A stretch of DNA of 64,000 nt from Microbacterium sp. YJN-G (GTDB lineage: Bacteria; Actinomycetota; Actinomycetes; Actinomycetales; Microbacteriaceae), in NCBI RefSeq assembly GCF_015040615.1, contig NZ_CP060402.1, positions 682,001 through 746,000 of the forward strand, written 5' to 3'. The stretch's first letter is position 1; each line of letters starts with the position of its first letter. Below the pieces are notes generated by a model. That model ran no database searches. It had not been told where the DNA came from and was given only the letters and a program-made list of their open reading frames with translations. Below are positions 60,014 through 64,000 of this stretch, piece after piece. A program made the position numbers and the translations under genes.

Positions 60014-61650
60014 ACGCCGGCCCGGTCTGTGAGGAGTGTGCGCAGCAGCTCTGCCGTACGCTGCGGGTCGCGGCGACTGAGTGCCTCGACCTCCGCCCGC
60101 CGGCGCTGGAGGCTGATCTGCGCCGGCTCGGTCTCGATCTCGAGTTCCACGACCGTGTCGGCGGTCGCCGTGTCGGCGGGCGGCTCAGGCGCGGGGGCGA
60201 GCGGCATAGGCACCGTGGCCGGCTGCTCCAGCGGCAGGGCGCCCGCGTAGGCGGCCACCGACGGGGCGCGCTCGCCGAACATGAGGTCGAACTCGTCGGG
60301 CTCGCGGGCCTTGCGGCGGGAGCGCACGATGAAGAAGATCACGACCGCCAGCAGCGGCAGCGCGACGGCGGCGACGATCAGGGCCGTGGTCAGCAGGGCG
60401 GTGCGCTGCTCGGCCTCGGCGGCTTCCTTCGCGGCATCCAGTGCGGCCTGCGCGGCCTGCGCGTCGAGGTCGCTGAACTCGACGCGCTCGACCGAGAGCA
60501 CGTCCCCGCGCTCGGTGTCGATGCCCGCCGCCGCGGCGATCAGGTCGCTGAGCTGCCCGGTGTCGATGGCGGCCGCGGCCTCGGCATCCACCGCGACCGA
60601 GACGGATTGGCGGGTGATCGAGCCGGCCGGGGTCCGCGTGGTCTGGGTGGACTTGTTGACCACGTTGTTGCGGGTCTCCTCGGTCACCTCGTAGCTGCCG
60701 CCGGCGCCGTTCGAGGGGACCGCGATGTTATCGGGACCCAGCACGCCGGCACCCGACTGCCCGCCCGTGCCGGTCTCGGTGCGGATCTGCTCCGACGAGG
60801 CACCGCCTTCGACGGGCGTGTAGGTCTCATCGAGACGCTCGTTGACTGAGCGGTCGATCTCGGCGGCGACGGTGACCGTTGCGTTGCCTGCGCCGACGAC
60901 CCGGTCGAGCAGCTGCTGCACGCTCGTCGCGATCCGCGCCTCGTAGTCGCCGGCCTGCCGGTCGACGCCGCCGGTGGCGCCGACGCCGACGGATGACAGT
61001 GTGCGGCCGCTCTGATCGACGACCGCGACGTTCTCGGGCTTCAGGCCGCTGACCGCGGCCGAAGTCAGGTGGATGATCGCCTCGATCTGCGGCGGCGTCA
61101 GCGACGAGCGCCCGGTCTCGACGAACACCGAGGCGGTGGGGTCGACCTGCTCCGAGACGAAGACGCTCTCCTCGGGGATCGCCAGGCGCACGGATGCGGC
61201 GGAAACCCCGTTGAGCGACGAGATGGTCGCCGCCAGCTCGCCCTCGATGGCGCGCTTGTAGGCGACGGACTGCTGGAATTCCGAGGTGGTCACGCCCAGG
61301 TCGTCGAGCAGCGAGTAGCCGTCCGAGCTCGCGCTGGGAAGACCCGCGGATGCTGCGGTGAGCCGCTGGTCGTACACGTCGGACTCGGGCACGAGCACGG
61401 TGGTGCCGCCGTCGGTCAGCTCGTACGGCACCGACGAGGCGCGCAGCTGCTCGACCACGGCGTTGGCGTCGCTAGCGCTCAGCCCCGTGAACAGCGGGGT
61501 CATCACCGGACGCGCGGCCCAGCTCGCGAGCGCGGCGATACCCAGGGCAAGCACGGCCAAGCCGATGAGCGCGATCGTGCGCTGCGCGACCGTGAACCCG
61601 GCGATCGCGCGCCGCATGCGCTGGAAGATGCTGGTGACGGCAGCGGGCAT
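60010..61650 (-). CDS. fliF: Flagellar MS-ring protein FliF
   Basis: A 546-residue membrane ring protein. One helix near residues 20-45 (TIALIGLAVLALGIAALASW) is followed by the ring-building motifs with PLFTGLSASDANAVVEQLRA, GYSLLDDLGVTTSEFQQSVA, YKRAIEGELAATISSLNGVS and RLAIPEESVFV. A second helix lies near 440-470 (LIVAAVALPLLAVVIFFIV), and a cytoplasmic tail ends in RRAEVEALSRRDPQRTAELL for FliG binding. It nucleates the basal body. It overlaps fliE and fliG. Confidence 0.97.
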   Translation of the reverse strand: MPAAVTSIFQRMRRAIAGFTVAQRTIALIGLAVLALGIAALASWAARPVMTPLFTGLSASDANAVVEQLRASSVPYELTDGGTTVLVPESDVYDQRLTAASAGLPSASSDGYSLLDDLGVTTSEFQQSVAYKRAIEGELAATISSLNGVSAASVRLAIPEESVFVSEQVDPTASVFVETGRSSLTPPQIEAIIHLTSAAVSGLKPENVAVVDQSGRTLSSVGVGATGGVDRQAGDYEARIATSVQQLLDRVVGAGNATVTVAAEIDRSVNERLDETYTPVEGGASSEQIRTETGTGGQSGAGVLGPDNIAVPSNGAGGSYEVTEETRNNVVNKSTQTTRTPAGSITRQSVSVAVDAEAAAAIDTGQLSDLIAAAAGIDTERGDVLSVERVEFSDLDAQAAQAALDAAKEAAEAEQRTALLTTALIVAAVALPLLAVVIFFIVRSRRKAREPDEFDLMFGERAPSVAAYAGALPLEQPATVPMPLAPAPEPPADTATADTVVELEIETEPAQISLQRRRAEVEALSRRDPQRTAELLRTLLTDRAGV

Positions 61651-61949
61651 CAGGCCTGCATCCGCATGATCTCGTTGAACGCGTCGACGCCCTTGTTGCG
61701 CACGGCGGCCACGAGCTCGAGGGTCACCGCAGCGCGCGACGAGGCGATCATGGCGGCGTGGATGTCGTCGAGGTCACCGGTCACGGCGGCGACCTTGAGA
61801 GCATCCGACTGTGACTGCAGCGCACGCAGGTCGTCGATGGCGCCGGTGAGGCTCGACGCGAACGCCGAGTCGTCGCCGCGCGCCGACGAGGCGGCGAGCG
61901 GCGAGGGAAGAGAGGCGGCGATCCCGTCGATGCCGGAGATCGGGTCCAT
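61650..61949 (-). CDS. fliE: Flagellar hook-basal body protein FliE
   Basis: A 99-residue FliE joining the MS ring to the rod. Its conserved C-terminal half reads LRALQSQSDALKVAAVTGDL, DDIHAAMIASSRAAVTLELV and the final NKGVDAFNEIMRMQA. The N-terminal half is short and Ser/Ala-rich. The start shares one base with the flgC stop (61949), and its stop shares one with fliF, so flgC-fliE-fliF are tightly coupled. Confidence 0.95.
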   Translation of the reverse strand: MDPISGIDGIAASLPSPLAASSARGDDSAFASSLTGAIDDLRALQSQSDALKVAAVTGDLDDIHAAMIASSRAAVTLELVAAVRNKGVDAFNEIMRMQA

Positions 61950-62341
61950 CAGCCGCGTCCGATCTGCAGGGCGGCCTCATAGGCGTTGCGCACCCGGTCG
62001 ACGGTGCCGGCGCTGGCCTGGTAGCCGCGCTGGGCCATGATCAGCTGGCTCATCTGCGCGCCGAGGTCGATGTCGGGGTAGCGCACGTAGCCGTCGGCAT
62101 CGGCCAGCGGGTGATCGGGCTGGTGCACGAGGCGCCCCTCGTCGTCGCCGAGTTCGACGCCGGCGACGTACACGCCGGGGGAGGAGGCGCTGTTCTCGAC
62201 CAGCACGTAGCGCTCCTGGAACGCGGGCGCCGCCGGCGAGACAGCGGTGTTGATGTTCGTGATGTTGTCGCTGATGGCGTCGAGCCACTTGCGGTGCACG
62301 GTCAGTCCGGTGCCGGCGATGCCGATCGAGTCGAAGGTCAT
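61949..62341 (-). CDS. flgC: Flagellar proximal rod protein FlgC
   Basis: A 130-residue rod protein. It starts MTFDSIGIAGTGLTVHRKWL with DAISDNITNINTA, the rod N-terminal motif. The C-terminal block is YVRYPDIDLGAQMSQLIMAQ, RGYQASAGTVDRVRNAYEAA. The ATG at 62341 overlaps the flgB stop by four bases and yields normal length. The longer frame upstream is not real. Confidence 0.95.
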   Translation of the reverse strand: MTFDSIGIAGTGLTVHRKWLDAISDNITNINTAVSPAAPAFQERYVLVENSASSPGVYVAGVELGDDEGRLVHQPDHPLADADGYVRYPDIDLGAQMSQLIMAQRGYQASAGTVDRVRNAYEAALQIGRG

Positions 62342-62682
62342 GATGTGGTCCTCAGAGCCGTGCGCACCGACGAGAACGAGCCGTTGATCGCCTGCGTGGC
62401 GAACTGGTAGCGCAGCATCGTGTCGATGCTCGAGAGCGTCTCGGTGTCGAGATTGACGTTGTTCCCGTTGAGTCGGGTCGGCTCCAGGGACTCGCCGACC
62501 GTCGCCGTGACCGTGCCCCGGCCCGCCTTGACGGCGTCGGAGAGGGCCTGCTCGAACTGCACGCGCTTGGCGTGGTAGTCGGGGGTGTTGACGTTGGCGA
62601 TGTTGTCGGCGATGGCGCGCTGGCGGAGCGAGAGCCCGTCGAGCGCGCTCGAGAGCGCAGAGAAGGTCACTGAGTCGAACAC
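62338..62682 (-). CDS. flgB: Flagellar proximal rod protein FlgB
   Basis: A 114-residue rod protein. FDSVTFSALSSALDGLSLRQ, RAIADNIANVNTPDYHAKRV and the C-terminal DTMLRYQFATQAINGSFSSV, RTALR are the family blocks. GTG at 62682 is preferred because the protein then starts VFDSVTF like its relatives and GGAAAGCGG lies upstream. An ATG at 62721 would add 13 residues of little similarity. It is the first gene after the repeat-filled gap and follows a sigma-28-like promoter. Confidence 0.93.
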   Translation of the reverse strand: MFDSVTFSALSSALDGLSLRQRAIADNIANVNTPDYHAKRVQFEQALSDAVKAGRGTVTATVGESLEPTRLNGNNVNLDTETLSSIDTMLRYQFATQAINGSFSSVRTALRTTS

Positions 62683-62757
62683 GAACCGCTTTCCGTCCGT
62701 CGGGGGATGTGGCCTGTCCATGGCCGTTCTCGGCGAGCGTTCCCTGCTCAGCGGCTT

Positions 62758-62784
62758 CTATCGGCAGATTCTCGGAATGCGTTA
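62758..62784 (-). promoter_or_regulatory. Sigma-28-like promoter upstream of flgB
   Basis: On the minus strand, TAACGCAT (62784-62777), 11 bases, then GCCGATAG (62765-62758), seven of eight bases of the GCCGATAA consensus. Transcription would begin near 62751, about 70 bases before flgB. It would drive the whole flgB-flgE set. Confidence 0.68.
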
Positions 62785-62854
62785 GCCGAGACCTCGGATG
62801 TCGCCACCCGTCTCGTCTCGTCGCTCGCTCATCCCTCCTCTCATTCCCCCGCGT

Positions 62855-63253
62855 GAGGTGTCGCAATTGGTGGGGTCGGCGGGGTGGGATGCCGCGTGTT
62901 GCGACACCTCGAAGGAAGGAGGAAGGAGGAAGCGAGGGGCGGGATGCCGTCGGCCGAGGTCGTCGATCTTCTCTCGTCGCATCGCGGCCGCGGTCATCCC
63001 TCCGCGTGAGGTGTCGCGAATGGTGGGGTCGGCGGGGTTGGATGCGGCGTGTTGTGACGCCTCGAAGGAGGGGAGGGGCCGGATGCCGTCATCCCTCGGC
63101 TTGAGGTGTCGCAAGTGGTGGGGTCGGCGGGGTTGGATGCGGCGTGTTGTGACACCTCGAAGGAGGGGAGGGGCCGGATGCCGTCATCCCTCGGCGTGAG
63201 GTGTCGCAAGTGGTGGGGTTGGCGGGGTGGGATGCCGCGTGTTGCGACACCTC
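62855..63253. repeat. Four palindromic repeats (family A) between fliT-like gene and flgB
   Basis: The 593-base gap 62683-63275 contains four family A copies in the same orientation, 62855-62910, 63007-63063, 63102-63159 and 63197-63253. The consensus begins GAGGTGTCGCAANTGGTGGG and ends GCGTGTTGYGACACCTCGAA, with TCGGCGGGGTNGGATGC between. The last three are spaced about 95 bases apart, joined by nearly identical linkers (GGGAGGGGCCGGATGCCGTC), so this array grew by tandem duplication. The right part of the gap holds the flgB promoter. Confidence 0.9.
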
Positions 63254-63275
63254 GAAGGGAATGGGCGGGATGCCG

Positions 63276-63542
63276 TCAGCCGGCGACGTCGAGGTACGCG
63301 GGGGTGTCGACGGCTGCATCCGGGACGCGGCGCAGCGCGACCAGCTGGTTGACGATAGCGTCCTGCTGCTCGCGGATGCGGGCGATGCGCTCCTGCTGGC
63401 GCAGCAGCACGTCGCGGGCGCGGTCGGCGAGCTCCTCGGGCATCGGGCCGGCCGGACGCTGCCACTCCGACAGCGGCATCCCAGGGTCGTCGATCTCGCG
63501 TTCGAACAGCGTGAACAGCTCGTCCCAGTCAGGCGCTGTCAT
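63276..63542 (-). CDS. Small FliT-like flagellar chaperone candidate
   Basis: An 88-residue helical, acidic protein directly after fliS, with the overlap ATGA. It contains WDELFTLFEREIDDPGMPLS and ARDVLLRQQERIARIREQQD. Size, helical content and position after fliD-fliS match FliT-type chaperones of the filament cap protein, but such proteins share little sequence, so the name is inferred from context. ATG at 63542 overlaps the fliS stop. The open frame upstream is antisense-like. Confidence 0.65.
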   Translation of the reverse strand: MTAPDWDELFTLFEREIDDPGMPLSEWQRPAGPMPEELADRARDVLLRQQERIARIREQQDAIVNQLVALRRVPDAAVDTPAYLDVAG

Positions 63543-63937
63543 GCCCGTGCCGCCGCGGGCTCGGCGGAGAGGGAGTCTGCGGCCGCATGCCACGCCTCGC
63601 GCAGCGGCGCGACGAGTTCGGCACACGCGCGGGTGCGCTCGGGGTCGCGGCCGATGTTCGCCCCGATGAGCGTCTCGGTGAGGAAGACGTACACCGAGCG
63701 CAGCTGCGCGCTGCCATCCCAGGCGTCCGTGAGCGACGACTGCAGCTCGGCGATGATGGCCTGCGCGTGCTGCAGCTGGCTGTTCGCCTCGGTCCAGTCA
63801 CCGCGACGCTGCGCCGCCTCACCGCGCTCGATGTCGATCAGCATCCGGTCGTACAGCATCGTCAGCAGCCGCTCGGGGCCGGCCGAGAGGATCGCCTGCT
63901 CCTTGTAGCGCTGCTGCGCCTTCATCGCCGCGTTCAT
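63539..63937 (-). CDS. fliS: Flagellin chaperone FliS
   Basis: A 132-residue FliS. The hallmark N-terminus KAQQRYKEQAILSAGPERLL, TMLYDRMLIDIERGEAAQRR is followed by LQHAQAIIAELQSSLTD and a helix LRSVYVFLTETLIGANIGRD. It binds the C-terminus of flagellin in the cytoplasm and prevents early polymerisation. Its start lies two bases before the fliD stop on the coding strand order, so the genes are adjacent. Length is normal. Confidence 0.95.
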   Translation of the reverse strand: MNAAMKAQQRYKEQAILSAGPERLLTMLYDRMLIDIERGEAAQRRGDWTEANSQLQHAQAIIAELQSSLTDAWDGSAQLRSVYVFLTETLIGANIGRDPERTRACAELVAPLREAWHAAADSLSAEPAAARA

Positions 63938-63939
63938 GA

Positions 63940-64000
63940 TCAGGAGTCCTTCTGCACGGGTGCCAGCGCTGCCAGCTGTGAGGAGAGGTACGACGACTGC
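63940..64000 (-). CDS. fliD: Filament cap protein FliD, C-terminal end only
   Basis: Only the last 19 codons and stop are inside the window. They read QSSYLSSQLAALAPVQKDS. The QSSYLSSQLAAL block is the conserved end of FliD proteins, where it helps form the cap ring. The gene continues beyond position 64000. Stop at 63940-63942, two bases before fliS. Confidence 0.85.
   Translation of the reverse strand, partial: QSSYLSSQLAALAPVQKDS

Noticed and set aside
62855..63253. Regularly spaced palindromic repeats considered as a CRISPR array
   Set aside because: Linkers between copies are nearly identical rather than unique, repeats are about 56 bp and degenerate, and no cas gene is present.

Overview
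The window reads as chromosome of a flagellated, very high-GC actinobacterium, most likely a Microbacteriaceae member close to Microbacterium. This rests on the GC-rich codon use, the frequent gcatcc/ggatgc codon pairs, the actinobacterial housekeeping block (coaA, glmS, acpS, alr, tsaE) and the gene order of a complete actinobacterial-type flagellar cluster. The genus is an inference, because no 16S gene is present. I saw no tRNA, rRNA, CRISPR array, transposase or phage gene.

Layout. (1) 1-30373 is a large exopolysaccharide / cell-surface polysaccharide region. It holds two Wzx-type flippases (one cut by the window start), a Wzy-like polymerase, two polyprenyl-phosphate sugar-1-phosphate transferases, four GT-A/GT-B glycosyltransferases, a WbsX-family protein, a pyruvyltransferase, an acetyltransferase and a CapK/PaaK-like adenylating enzyme. 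It also has a CDP-alcohol phosphotransferase and a TagD-like cytidylyltransferase, an LCP transferase, a low-molecular-weight protein tyrosine phosphatase with a decayed tyrosine autokinase beside it, a VanZ protein, two DUF4012 proteins and a giant secreted LamG/FN3/carbohydrate-binding protein. The core (about 15.9-24.5 kb) is visibly more AT-rich and looks acquired. (2) 30716-34488 is a two-component system with a membrane protein carrying a degenerate GGDEF-like domain. (3) 34561-43122 is housekeeping: CoA, amino sugar, acyl-carrier activation, D-alanine and tRNA t6A genes, plus a ROK regulator and a GH20 hexosaminidase. (4) 43590-64000 is one long minus-strand flagellar cluster (fliD end, fliS, fliT-like, flgB to flgE, flbD, motAB, fliMNOPQR, flhBA, csrA), mostly joined by 1-11 nt overlaps that suggest translational coupling.

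How the parts may work together. The flagellar cluster ends in csrA. Three surface-polysaccharide or adhesin genes (starts at 2357, 12039 and 12714) have leaders with several copies of TGGGGA, many in hairpin loops and one at or over the ribosome-binding site. This is the architecture expected of CsrA targets and would link motility to matrix production. Two sigma-28-like promoters (T[A/T]ACGCA[T/C]-N11-GCCGA[T/C]AG) precede flgB and flbD. Two EPS genes share a dyad (GTCGGAT...ATCCGGAC) in or near their promoters.

Other notable points: two families of roughly 56-bp dispersed palindromic repeats (11 and 5 copies here, all intergenic), an 822-bp near-identical duplication in the giant surface protein with altered codon use, likely non-canonical start codons (AUC for a DUF4012 protein, CUG for FliO), a FliM without the CheY-binding N-terminal peptide, and no recognisable fliL or fliW in the visible cluster.
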